From assembly GCA_019722365.1 (NCBI GenBank), contig JADFUC010001346.1, positions 806,001 to 870,000 of the forward strand: 64,000 nt of DNA, given 5' to 3'. The stretch comes from Lithospermum erythrorhizon (taxonomy: Eukaryota; Streptophyta; Magnoliopsida; Boraginales; Boraginaceae). Under the pieces are notes generated by a model. That model was not told the DNA's origin. It did not search any database and worked only from the letters and a program-made list of their open reading frames with translations. Shown here in pieces: positions 11,333-26,934 of the stretch; within the stretch, counting starts at the first letter, position 1, and every line of letters begins with the position of its first letter. A program made the position numbers and the translations under genes.

Positions 11333-13726
11333 ATGGATTCAGATCAAGGGAAGCTGTTCGTAGGAGGAATCTCATGGGAAACAGACGAACAAAAACTCAA
11401 AGACTACTTCTCCTCCTACGGACACGTGTCCCAAGCCGTCGTCATGCGTGACAAGCTCACCTCCAAGCCACGTGGCTTCGGATTCGTCGTATTCTCCGAT
11501 CCAGATGTAATCGATACTGTCCTCCAAGATACCCACGTCATCGATGCCCGCACTGTAATTAATACTACCTCGTTTTTTTTATTTGTCATTTGTTATTTAT
11601 TGTTTGAAAAGAGAAATTAGTAAAAAATTATATTGAAAATGTAGAATAATAATAATAATGTAGAAGGACGATTAGTTGAAACTATTGGCTAGTTGATAAT
11701 TTTATAAGAAAAAAATAGTCAAAAGTACATCTCCAAAAGATAGAGCTACAATTTTCTATGCTAAAATAACAAATATTTTAAAATAAAAATTTAGACTAGA
11801 ATGACAAACAAAAAAACCGGAGGGAGTATTATTTGCTATCATTGGGTGTTTGTGCTTTATTTATTTGTGGCTTGTTCGTTGATTTGATTTTTTGTTTGAC
11901 CAAATTGAATTAGTTAGATGGTAAATTAGTTTTTGGTTTTTGAAGTTAATTATGGTAATATGAGCTGGATTCTCAATGATTTATTTGTTATTTAATCTGC
12001 TAACTGAAGAGGATGTCTGTGTTGAAATTTAATAATAATGGGAATATTAGCTGATTCTCAGTTAGTTTATTGGTTTTCCCTCCGTCTCAATTTAATTGAG
12101 CATCTAGCTCAAACATCCTTTATTAATATAATAATTGGTTTTACTATTTTCGACGAGGGAGGAAAATATTAACCAATGAAAATAATAATATTAGGTCACA
12201 AAATAGAATTTTTTTTAACTCAAATGCGAAAAGTTGCATTGATAAAGTAAACGATCAATTATGATAAACAAGAAGTTCTTGCTAGATGATCGATTAAATT
12301 GAGACGGAGAGAGTATTAGCGGATTCTCAATTAGTTATCTGATTAGTCTGTTTGTTTTGTAATTTAAGCTGTTTAGTGATGAATCTGTTTGTGAATGGGG
12401 GCAACTACTGCAGTCTGTTTATTTATATTTCCTCTTTAGATAATTGTTAATTTTCGTATCAATTGTTCCACATTTGTACATGATCAATTGGGGTTTTAGG
12501 ACATCTGGTTCATGGCATCTCTTGTTCTTTAGAGTACCTCTTGTGTAATGATTTTTTCTAAACGTCTTTCGCTTATCTTTTTGTATATTGGAACAACTTC
12601 GATTTAGGTTGAAGCTAAGAAGGCATTGTCAAGGGAGGAGCAGCATGTTTCGAAATCTGGAAATTCTAATTCGGGTAGAAGCTTTTCAGGGGGTGGAAAT
12701 ACTAGGACTAAGAAGATATTCGTTGGGGGTCTCCCTCCAACAATAAACGAGGATGGATTCCGTAACTATTTTGAAACTTATGGCAGTGTCACTGACATAG
12801 TAATAATGTATGACCAGCAGACTAATCGACCTCGTGGATTTGGTTTCATTTCCTTTGACTCCGAAGATGCAGTAGACAGGGTCTTACACAAGACGTTCCA
12901 TGATTTGAATGGTAAGCAAGTTGAAGTTAAGCGGGCTCTTCCTAAAGATGCCAATCCTGGTTCTACTGGCCGTTCCATGGGTGGTGGCGGTGGTGGAAGT
13001 TATCAGGGGTTTGGTCAATCTGGTGGCAATCCTTATGATGGTCGGATGGATTCTAACAGGTACATGCAGTCCCAAAATACTAGCAGTGGTTATCCCCCAT
13101 ATAGTGCCTCTGGGTATAATACCCCTTATGGGTATGGTCCTAGTAATGGCATGAGTTTTGGAGGATATGGGAGTTATGGCGGTGCAAGTACCGGGTATGG
13201 GGGTCCTGGTGGAGGCTATGGAAACCCAAATGTAACTAGTGCTGGGTATGGAAGTAATCAAGGTGGTGCTGCTAGAAGTGCATGGGGCTCCCAGACTGCT
13301 TCTGGATATGGAGGAAATATGGGATATGGAAACGCTCCTTATGGTGCTCCTAATGTGAGTACTGGTTTGACTGGTCGTGCTGGAGGTACTGGTCATTCTC
13401 CTAGTGCAGCTACTTATGGTAATCAAGGCTATGGTTTTGGTGGGTATGGTACAAATGATGGAATGTATGGAAATCAAGCTGGTTATGGTGCTCTCGGTGG
13501 ACGTCAAGGGAGTGGGCCAAATGGTAATTCATCTGTTGGTGGTGGTGCTGCTGGAGACCCTCAAGCAGGTGGTGGAGGCTACATGGGAGGTGGCTATGGT
13601 GATTCCAGTGGAAATGCAGGCTATGGGACCCAGGGTTGGAGATCTGAACCGTCTCAAGCTTCTAACGCCTATGGACAGGCCAATTATGGTGGTGGATACG
13701 ATGGTGCGCAGGCTCAGCAGCAGTGA
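11333..13726 (+). CDS. RNP1: Two-RRM glycine-rich hnRNP A/B-type RNA-binding protein
   Basis: Two exons, 11333-11554 and 12608-13726, encode 446 residues; the 1,053-bp intron falls in the linker after RRM1 (DART|VEAKKAL). RRM1 (about 6-76) has RNP2 KLFVGGISW and RNP1 RGFGFVVF. RRM2 (about 109-187) has KIFVGGLPP and RGFGFISF. The remaining 250 residues are Gly/Tyr/Ser/Asn-rich with many GYG repeats and form a low-complexity, prion-like tail. This is the layout of plant heterogeneous nuclear ribonucleoprotein 1-type proteins, which bind pre-mRNA or mRNA and shuttle or form granules. The long open frames on the opposite strand across the tail are artefacts of the repetitive codons. The intron contains a MITE. 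Confidence 0.92.
11780..11830. mobile_element. Truncated MITE terminus in hnRNP intron
   Basis: The sequence CCGGAGGGAGTATTA near 11813-11828 is a typical inverted end of Stowaway-like MITEs (ACTCCCTCCGG on the other strand). I could not find a matching opposite end, so it is probably a truncated or solo terminus. Confidence 0.4.
12076..12314. mobile_element. Stowaway-like MITE in the hnRNP intron
   Basis: The left end CCCTCCGTCTCAATTTAATT (from 12078) is mirrored on the right by the inverted copy ATTAAATTGAGACGGAGAG (ending about 12312). The element is about 240 bp, AT-rich inside and lacks coding capacity. The right side abuts TA; the left TA duplication is degraded. Confidence 0.85.
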
Positions 13727-15255
13727 TAGAAGTCATGAGATTGTTTGAGTCTTCATCTGTGCCTGGAGATTTTGCTGCCAATACTCTCTCAATATTCATA
13801 TATTGAAGCAGGTGGCTTATGTGAGAATCAATAGGATTTGTTGGATTGCTCTTTTTAGTAGTTTGTCTCTATTTTTCTAGCCTTAATGATTAGCATTATC
13901 GGGGAGTAGTATTGCCTCTTTAAATAATTTATTTCTGGATGTTATAACTAGCGTCGTGCTTATAGCTAGTTTATGTCTCATCATCTGGTGCTTTTTCTCA
14001 CGGTAGTGTAATATTAAATGATTTTGTGTGGTGAATTGCTTATGAGCATTAGTCCTCTATGATATTTGTTTGTGGTATTCGTTTTATTAATCTAATAATA
14101 CTCCTCTTGTTATTCTGTAGTTACATTGTTATGTAGTAGGTACAGGGAGACTTATCGCGGATTCTTAGTAGTGCAGCTTAGCTGGGTTCAAGTAGATCAG
14201 TTCGTAATGGGTAGCCGTAACTGTAGTGGTAGCTTTCTTTGAAAGTGGCATAATCGGTTCCCCTGTATTTTCCCTTGTGTCTACAGGAGGAGAAATGTCA
14301 AGTGGAATCTTGAAGTGTAGACCAAAGCTAAAACTTGACCTTCATGCCGAGGATGTGTTTAGCACGGAATGATGCTTTTCGGTAGCTTGCACTACCTGAA
14401 TCATGAGATGTCGAAACCAATCGGGATCTGCTGTCGGGATGAATTCAGGTTGTGATTTTACAGCCTTGTTGTGAAGTATTAGCATGTCATTGTTGCTGGT
14501 TCACAAAAAATTCAGGTTAAATAACATGGGTTTTAGTTACATTGATGGTGTGAGCAATAGTTGTGTTAAATAGGTTTTAGTTACATTGGAGGTGTGAGCA
14601 GTAGTTGTTCTCTATTGTTCAATGTGGTTCATTTGAACCATCAATTTTTTGCTGAAATTATAATTGCAGAAAGAGAGCTAGAAAGGGGGTTAGGTTTAGG
14701 ATTTTGCTGTTGCTCCTACTATTCGAAGATGTTGAGGAGCACTCACTCTGAGTTAAAATATCAATTGGACCTTGATAAAAATATGGAGAAGCCTAAGATG
14801 TTGAAAACTTGATGTAATTATGTTTTATAGTAATTATAGAAAGTTTTTGATACTCAAAATCTCTATACATTGGTCTATGCTTATTTTATAATAAAACTAA
14901 GGTATTTTTCAATTTTCATGATGTTATGCTTGTTTAGTTGTTTTATTCTAATTTCTATGTACCAAATGTTTGTCATATATTATCATTAATGAACAACTAT
15001 AACGTTAAGGTATTGAATCAAAACACTTTTCATCCTTCTGTATTTCTATAGTTCTATTATTGGGTCACCTGTAGTGGTGTAAATGGACCAGCTCACTCGA
15101 TTCTCAACTTAAAAATCCGACTTGACAATCCATCCAAAGGCTTATGAGGTGGGCCTGAATATCATTTTATATTCAATAACTTGTGGGTATATTTGAACTG
15201 ACTCGACTAAAAATTCGATAAGTATTTTTCAAATATACATAATATTTATTTGTTA

Positions 15256-15481
15256 CTCTCCGTCCACAAATCTTGTCTAACTTTTTATAGTTGTAGCTTT
15301 TAAACTTTGATCTTAAATATATTTGTTTGTGTTGTATGATAAAAAATATATCGATAGAAAGAGTTTGAAATGTATTTTTAAATTGATATAGTTATCATCA
15401 AGTATTCAATACAAATAAAAATATACGATCGAAGTTGAAGGTCTGATAAATCGAAAGTGAATAATTTTTGTGGGATGGAGG
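15256..15481. mobile_element. Stowaway-like MITE flanked by TA
   Basis: The left end is TA|CTCTCCGTCCACAAAT; the right end read in reverse is TA|CCTCCATCCCACAAA. The imperfect terminal inverted repeats, the TA on both sides, the about 226-bp length and the non-coding AT-rich interior fit a Tc1/mariner-derived MITE. Confidence 0.75.
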
Positions 15482-15748
15482 TAATATAAAACAGATATAT
15501 CTCATACATTTGTTTGGGTATTTGTCACTAGTGTTGTGGACGGAATAAGTAACCAACAATCATTCGGTATTCAACTCGAAACACACTCGAATTTGAATCG
15601 AATCATATTTATTTAAATAAAAGGTATGGCTCTATATTCGAAACAATCATATAATCATTGAAACTCGACTCATTAACTAACCCTATGGACATGTAATATA
15701 ACACAGGCCACAAAATTTATAGAGAGACGTTACAATCTTCTCTAGTAA

Positions 15749-15759
15749 TGTAACGGCTA
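15749..15759 (+). promoter_or_regulatory. MSA-like mitotic element upstream of KIN-10A
   Basis: TGTAACGGCTA matches the mitosis-specific activator consensus YCYAACGGYYA at every position but one and contains the invariant AACGG core bound by three-repeat MYB factors. It lies 387 bp before the ATG of a phragmoplast kinesin, a class expected to peak at G2/M. The functional claim is inference. Confidence 0.5.
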
Positions 15760-15969
15760 CTTCAAATTCAAACTCTTCAAAATTTTCAAAAACAAAAATA
15801 TCTTTCCTTTTCTCAATCCAAATCAATCAAACATCTCCATTTATTTCTCTTTCCATAATCTCATTCTCTCTCTCAATCTTCATTTCTCCTTATTCAACAA
15901 TTAAAAAGATTGAATCTTGTTAATTCTTGAATTTTTTGGACAGAGATTGCTCCATTTTTCATCAATTCT

Positions 15970-16130
15970 TGAATATTTTCAACTAAAAAATATATAATTT
16001 TTATTCTGTTTGCACTATTTTTCAACAGTTCTTGAGAAGTTTTAACTAAAAAAGATCCCATTTTTATTTTGTTTGCATATTTTCAACAGTTCTTGAGAAG
16101 TTTCAACTAAAAAAGATTACATTTTTATTG
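15970..16130. repeat. Leader minisatellite before KIN-10A, three copies of about 62 bp
   Basis: AACTAAAAAA-type anchors recur at 15981, 16044 and 16105 (periods 63 and 61). Units contain TTCAACAGTTCTTGAGAAG and a TTTTTATT run. The last copy ends within about 20 bp of the first ATG, so the array is in the 5' leader. Confidence 0.85.
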
Positions 16131-16145
16131 TTCTTTATGTGTGAT

Positions 16146-19141
16146 ATGGCGTTTACTCCATCATCAAAGCCTACCCAGATGTTAACAACACCATCTTCAA
16201 AAACAAATGGCCATATCAGAACACCCCAATCGAGAAATCGGTTAAATTTCAACACACCAAGGCCTTCACCAAACCCTAACTCAACAAGGGATCCAACAGC
16301 AGAGCACCCTGTTGAAGTAATAGGCCGTGTTCGAGATTACCCTGATCGAAAGGAGAAATCGATTCCCCCCTCTGCTTTACAGATTCAAGGGGATAGGCAG
16401 TCTTTGAGGGTCAGAACTGATACTGGGTACAGGGATTTTACTCTTGACGGGGTTTCATTATCCGAGGAGGATGATCTTGAAGGGTTTTATAGAAAGTTTG
16501 TCCAATCTAGAATAAATGGGGTGAAATTAGGGGATAAATGTACTGTGATGATGTATGGACCGACTGGTTCGGGTAAGAGTCATACGATGTTTGGGTGTGC
16601 TAAGCAGCCCGGGATAGTTTATAGGTCGTTGAAGGATATTTTAGGGGATGTTAATGGAGGTGGAGAGAGTGGTGAGAGTGTTGGTGTGGGGACTTTTGTT
16701 CAGGTTACTGTTTTGGAGATATATAATGAGGAGATTTATGATCTGTTGTCGAGTAATGCGAGTGGAGGATTTGGAATTGGATGGCCTAAGGGTAGTGCTT
16801 CAAAGGTAAACCTTAAACTTGGGTTATCTTATGTTGAATTGCTCAAGTAGTAGTGATCTATATACGCTGGTTGATTTTGTAAATTGTGGTTCAAATTTCT
16901 CATTTTTGTTATGTTACTAGTACACTTTTGTAATAAATTTGTTGTATCATAAGCTTCTGTGGGTGTTCTATGGTTAAACTATTTTCTTTGTATGTTGTGC
17001 ATCAAACCAATGACAAGATTCATTTGATTTTGCTATGTGGCAACGTCGTTGGGAACCTTATCGGTCTTCTTGTGTGTAAATACTGTATACTTTTTCCCTT
17101 GTATATGTCTTAGGTCAAGCTGGAAGTCATGGGAAAAAAGGCAAAAAATGCAACTTTCATTGCTGGCTATGAAGCTGGAAAAATATCGAAAGAGATCCAG
17201 AAAGTGGAGAAGCGGAGAATTGTAAAGAGTACACTTTGCAACGAGAGAAGTTCACGGAGTCATTGCATGGTATTATCTTGTGGATTTTCAGTTCATGTTC
17301 GGTCATGGTTAATGATGCATTTCTACATTCAGTTCAGTTGTGTTTCCTAAATTATATATTTTGAATTTGTCTCCCTAGGTAATACTAGATGTCCCGACAG
17401 TTGGAGGCCGCCTTATGCTTGTAGACATGGCAGGTTCTGAAAACATTGAACAAGCCGGGCAAACTGGGTTTGAAGCCAAGATGCAGGTCGAGTGTTGCCT
17501 TATATTTCCAATGATTAGGTATTCTGGTGATGTTCTTTTTAGCAGTATGATAATCAGTGTCCATTTTCCCTATTGCAGACAGCAAAGATAAACCAAGGGA
17601 ATACAGCTCTAAAGCGAGTGGTTGAGTCCATTGCTAATGGCGATTCTCATGTACCATTCAGAGATAGCAAACTGACCATGCTTCTCCAGGTATATATTAT
17701 TGCATTTATATGTTCCTGATAAAAGTCGCCTTTATTTATATGATCAACTGGAATCTGAACCCTGTGCCATAATTGTTTTCAGGATTCATTTGAGGATGAT
17801 AAGTCAAAAATCCTAATGATATTGTGTGCCAGCCCTGACCCGAAGGAGCTTCACAAGACTATCTCTACTTTAGAGTATGGTGCTAAGGCAAAATGCATAG
17901 TTCGTGGTCCGCATACGCCAATCAAAGACAATGGTACAGATGATTCTTCATCAGCAGTTATTTTGGGGTCTAGGCTTGCAGCAATGGATCAGTTTATTTA
18001 CAAGCTACAGATGGAGAACAAAATTAAGGAAAAAGAGCGTATTGAAGCTCAGAGGGAGCTTCTGAAGAGAGAAGAAGAAGTCTCTGCGTTAAGGGCCAAA
18101 CTTGTTGCTGCAGAAGCAAAAAGGCTGGAGAATAGTGAGGAAGAGATAAATCTGAAAGTCACCGAGAGAACCCAGAAACTGAAAAGAGAACTTGAGCAGA
18201 AGGTTCAGGAATGTAAAACTATGTCTGATGAACTTGTTGAAATGGAACGCAGAAGGATGGAGGAAATGATATTAAAACAGCAGGAAGAGGTTGAGATGTT
18301 GAGACGACGTCTAGAGGAGGTTGAGTCTGAGCTGCGCCTGTCCATGGGTGCACGAAGATCAGTTGACTTGGAAGGAAGCAGTTTTGCGAAGAGATTTATG
18401 GATGCTTGTGGTGAAGGTGCTGATGGAATGGTTAAATCCATGGATCTGGACAAGTCACTTGACATGGAAATAGGGAAGCGTGATGGGACGTTGGCTAATA
18501 TGAGCTTTATCAACAATTCAAATAGTGAGACTGTAGGTATGCCATCATCGCTGGCTAATGGTTCGTATCTCAGCACTGTGTATGAGGAGGACGAAGAAGA
18601 GGACGAGGAGGTTCAGAAAGAGGTGATAGAAGAAAAAACAGTTGACAGCTCTTCAAGGATGATGAGAATCCAAAACATTTTCACGCTTTGTGGGGATTAC
18701 AGGGAACTCCCTCACAACAAAACAGATTTGCCTTCCGAGTCTCATTCTCTAGTGAAGCCAACAGTAGAAGATCCTACTACAACTGTAAAAGTGTTCGGTG
18801 AACTCTCCAAGGATACAGAGAACTCTGATCCAGTTCAAGTGAAGGCCGCAACCAGGATCTTAACTCATATACCTTTAATCTCTATTGAGCACAGACAACC
18901 AGGGGCTCCTCTACCTTTCAACCCCGTTGAGAACACGCTGTCAGAGACACCGAACGTCCCAATCTATGAGCTCTCCAAGGATGCAAAAGAGAACTCCAAT
19001 CCAGTTCAAGTGAGGGCCGGAACCAAGATCTTAACTCATATGCCTTTAACCTCTATTGAGCACAAACTACCATTGAGTCCTCTACCTGTCAACTCCATGG
19101 AGAACACGCTGCCAGGGACACCAAACGTCCCAATTTATTGA
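16146..19141 (+). CDS. KIN10A: Phragmoplast-associated kinesin KIN-10A (PAKRP2)
   Basis: Five exons: 16146-16805, 17114-17269, 17379-17486, 17579-17689 and 17783-19141. They encode 797 residues. The N-terminal motor has the EVIGRVRDYPDRKEKS entry characteristic of KIN-10A, the P-loop GPTGSGKSHT (138-147), switch I NERSSRSH and switch II DMAGSE. A long coiled coil (about 400-530) follows, then an acidic patch and the conserved SRMMRIQNIFTLCGDYREL. In Arabidopsis the orthologue rides on phragmoplast microtubules carrying Golgi-derived vesicles to the cell plate. MAFTPSSK was chosen as the start because the family begins this way; an ATG 9 bp upstream would add MCD. Oddly, the C-terminus is a tandem duplication of 56/57 residues, and I do not see the ubiquitin-like segment I remember from Arabidopsis. 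An MSA-like site lies upstream. Confidence 0.93.
18800..19138 (+). repeat. In-frame tandem duplication at the KIN-10A C-terminus
   Basis: Unit 1 (18800-18967, 56 codons) and unit 2 (18968-19138, 57 codons) both start ELSKD, share ENS.PVQV, ILTH.PL.SIEH and PLP.N, and end TPNVPIY. They are adjacent without a linker, and the second is followed directly by the stop codon. Confidence 0.95.
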
Positions 19142-19790
19142 ATAGGAAAATGAACGGGGATTGTATGATCACATTTATGAATTATGTATCTTTGTGCTGG
19201 AAAATGTCTTTTGTAATGCTATTACTACTTATGCTCAAAGACCTTTCTCTGGCATATGGAACTTATGTTTGCTGAAGATATTTGATAGTTTGTGCTATTG
19301 ACTTATTATTTATGTTCATCTATAGATCAGGCGAACAACATTACAATAAACGTGTACATAGTAAGTAGATAGACTGTGCAGTACCTTCACTGGATGAACC
19401 ATACATAGACCAAAATAATAGTTCTATCATTTTTCCATCTATTGATAATTGAAACTTGTAATATAAAAGGTAAAGTCATAATTTATTACACAAGGACACA
19501 AATGTAGTTGTTGGACTGTCTTCTTCTTTGATGTCAACTCAAGGATCATATTTTCCACATAGGATTCTATATCAACAATCATATTTTAACCAAAACTAAT
19601 GTAATATTAAAGTCTTAGTGACCATCTATATTGCAATGCAATGATGATCATCATTGAGTTGTCCTTTTTTGGTACTTCCGTTGAATAATCTATATCTATA
19701 TCTTATAAAAGTGTAAATGTGGTTAGGTGTTTCTTTTATTTTTTGTAATACCTAAATTATCCCTTCCAAATTAAGCTAATTACAAAGAAT

Positions 19791-19956
19791 GTAATGATTA
19801 TCAAACTTCAATTACATTTAAATAAATAATTAAATTTATGTATTTTTTCACTTCAAGACCGGTTATAATAGCTCTTTGTAATGATTATCAAACTTCAATT
19901 ACATTTAAATAAATAATTAAATTTATGTATTTTTTCACTTCAAGACCGGTTATAAT
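19791..19956. repeat. 87-bp tandem duplication
   Basis: GTAATGATTATCAAACTTCA starts at 19791 and again at 19878. The 79 bp from each start, through GACCGGTTATAAT, look identical by eye, with 8 bp of spacer between copies. The identity suggests a recent duplication. Confidence 0.95.
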
Positions 19957-20633
19957 GGCTAGATTTGAAATTTTTAAAGACAAATTATTGCTATCTCTTG
20001 GAGTTACATGACTCGTTGTCATGGGAGTTACCACGTTTATTAATCCATACATAGTACGTAAAATACACAAATCCAAAATAAGTTGTATTGGCATGAATCA
20101 AATGAAAATATGTACCATTGTAAATAAAGTAAACATTGTATTGAGTTACTTATTTATTGCATAATTTATTTAGCTCTTAACATTATCATTGATATAGAAT
20201 AGAAAAATATTATGTGAATTGAATACTCGTTATTATATTAATACCAAAGATTATAAAAACATTAATACCAAATATTATAAAATCATTATCAAATTTATTT
20301 AGCATATACTTTAAAATTATATGTGGAATGATCAACAATCACGTTTTAGTCTCCCAAAATTAAAGTGACTTCTAATATAAATGTAATAAGGAAGTATTAA
20401 TATTTATTTTAATTCAATGTAATAAGGAATTATTAAGTTTATAATTTATTTTAATTCTTTGTCATTGGATAATTGTTAAATAAGGCACAAATGTATAGTG
20501 TCGTGTCAAATTAATACTCAACTTGTAGACTACGTTTGTATCCTCGTATAGATAAAATTATATATTATTATCATAAATCGATATTATTAAATAATCCCAA
20601 ATATTAGGCTTATTATTGAAATAAAATAATAAT

Positions 20634-20960
20634 GATCTTAAAAATACATTAAAATTATATTTTTAAGATAATTTATAGTATTTGGGAATTCTGATAATGT
20701 GATACATAGTAATTGATCTTAAAAATAAAATAAGTAAATAAATTAATGTATTTCACATCACTATAATAAACACATATTAAAATTATATTTTAAGACAATT
20801 TATAGTGATTGAGAGTTACAATACTCTTAGTATCTCATAGTAATTGATCTTAAAAATAATATAAGTAAACAAATCTATGCATTTCATATTAAGATAATAA
20901 AACACATTAAAATTATAGTTCAAGACAATTCCATCACGGTTTGAGAGTTACAATCTATGT
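20634..20960. repeat. Degenerate tandem repeat, about 131-bp period
   Basis: GATCTTAAAAATA begins units at 20634, 20715 and 20846. The last two are 131 bp apart and share AAGTAAA, CACATTAAAATTATA and GAGAGTTACAAT blocks. The first unit carries an internal deletion of about 50 bp. Confidence 0.75.
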
Positions 20961-22682
20961 ATTCGCGCTTTTGAAAGTTTACAACGATAATTCTTATTTT
21001 ATAAATTTTTTTTTATGATTAAAATTAGTAATACATTCTAAAGAAAAAGTAATTGTATAAATAGATACAATTAGCTAGCAGCTTAAATATGTTCTCTAAA
21101 AAAAGTAAACCAATTTACCATATTTGTTGTCAACGGCGATAGTAAGCTCTTCTTAATAATGGCAAAGCGGAAGCAAACCTCTCTTTTTTTATTATAAATG
21201 TTATCAGTTAAGTAGAGTTGAAATTTTGTGAGTTCGTAATGCCCAAATGAATACGTGATTTGTCTTTTCTATTTTTGAACATGTAACACAAAAAAATATT
21301 TTTCTATACATACTATATTTCATCTTTTACTCCTTCCCATTTATGCACATATATTTATATAAGAAGAATTATAGACAATTAGAGTTTTACATGAGATGAA
21401 CGAAAAAGGTATCTAACTATTAATTGTTATAAGTAATTTTTTGATTGATTATTTTTAATAATATTTGTTTTTATTATATGCATATAATTTGATATGTTGA
21501 TTATCTTATTATAATAATGTATCGAATCTTAGATCTATAAGTGAAAAATACTTATTGATATTTTTGGATATATCATCGAACTTGAGTTAAAATTAACATT
21601 CTTCATATGATTTATAACTTGAGATTAAAAAGAGGGTTTGTGTGAGTTTAACAAAGAAGATACACACAATTATATTATATTTCTTATCTCATAAGCATAT
21701 ATAAAAATTATCAATAGCTCAGTTATATCTTTCTAACTCATATTTTTTAATGCTTACTCAATTATGTATATATAGAGATTTAATTCTACATAATTTAAAA
21801 TACTTGACAAAGATTAATTGGATGACTAAACATAAATTAAATTAAAATAAAATTTAAGAAATAAGTATAAGTGAATATGAGTCTCAATGATTCTTGCAAA
21901 GAAAAAGTGACATTATGTACTTATTACAAAAGATAGTACAATAAATAAAGACATGGTTAAATGAGATGTTGGTATGTTTTATCCTAATTATGATTAATCT
22001 GATCGATTCTAATAAATTGTGGATGTATCTTCTATATAACATTCTACTATCTTTGATAGAGATGATACTATTAAAAATGTTTGATAAATTCAAAATTGTT
22101 TAAGAATGAAAATCTTAGTTATGTGTGCTGAAAATTTTAGGAGTGTAATTTTATAACAATTAAAAGAGTATATTAAAATACTTTAAAATTGATACTTGTC
22201 ATTTTATTATCGATATATTAAATACTTTAAAAATTGATCTTTGTCATTTTATTGCTCCGATCCATTATATATCGCGTTGAAAATATAAAATGAAATCCAC
22301 ACATTATATTATATCTATTTTATGGTTTGAATCTAAAAATATATTTATTAAGATTTTTATACAAATAGAAAGAAAAAATTTATGTTTATTCTAATTTTAA
22401 AAAATACCTTATTATTTGAATATTTTTTAATTTATTTATTTGAAATAAATAGCTAACATAAATATATTAGTAATCTAACACATAAATTTATTATATTATA
22501 TATGTTAAATATTACATATTAATCTATTCTCGTCCGCGTACAATATACGTAATATATTACTAGTAATACATAAATTAAATAGACCGATCACATATATTTA
22601 ACTCATGTTATCGTTTGAACACATATGTTTCAAAATGTTACATTTGTTCACCTATATTTCGAGAATGTATACTTTTGGTCTG

Positions 22683-22855
22683 ACATAGATAGTGCAGGAA
22701 TTAAAAAAAAATGGAGGCATGTTGAACTGTACCAACCTCAGAATGGGAAACACTATCTTGGAACAAAGAAATTCAATAGAGGAGAGTTTGAAAATACAAT
22801 CATTTCTTCTATTGATATAATGGAGAATTTCTTTGACAAAATTCTGAAACTCTGA
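22683..22855 (+). other. Possible exon relic of an unrecognised gene
   Basis: An open frame rich in polar residues (KKKWRHVELYQPQNGKHYLG and onward) ends with a stop at 22855. It is less AT-biased than its surroundings and is preceded by GTGCAG, an acceptor-like sequence, at about 22698. It does not look like random AT-rich sequence, but I recognise no domain and see no neighbouring exon. It may be a fragment of a lost gene or a captured exon. Confidence 0.2.
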
Positions 22856-22954
22856 CTTCTCCTTGTGGCTCTTACATTTTCAAACTGAAGTGTATCTCTT
22901 CATAAGGCAAATCGGATTGAATATTATAAATGAATGTGTGACATCACAGTAACC

Positions 22955-26934
<3,980 letters not shown>

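Larger units (their letters stand above)
13727..15969. other. 3' flank of hnRNP gene and upstream region of kinesin gene
   Basis: The proximal part (to roughly 14.1 kb) is the hnRNP 3' UTR. An imperfect 44-bp tandem duplication (GGTTTTAGTTACATTG...) starts at 14529 and 14573. A MITE occupies 15256-15481. Short open frames, such as 14594-14812, show no domain. Confidence 0.6.
19142..22954. other. Long AT-rich spacer with tandem duplications
   Basis: This 3.8-kb stretch lies between convergent genes (kinesin + and CK1 -). It contains an 87-bp tandem duplication at 19791, a degenerate 131-bp tandem repeat at 20634-20960 and a short repeat of TTTAAAATTGATNNTTGTCATTTTATT near 22170-22250. Otherwise it is AT-rich with no supported gene except a possible exon relic at 22683-22855. 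Confidence 0.6.

Noticed and set aside
12884..13507. 207-codon Thr/Ser/Ile-rich frame on the minus strand
   Set aside because: Antisense shadow of the Gly/Tyr-rich tail of the hnRNP gene.
14594..14812. 72-codon open frame downstream of the hnRNP gene
   Set aside because: No domain; lies in 3'-flanking sequence with a tandem duplication.
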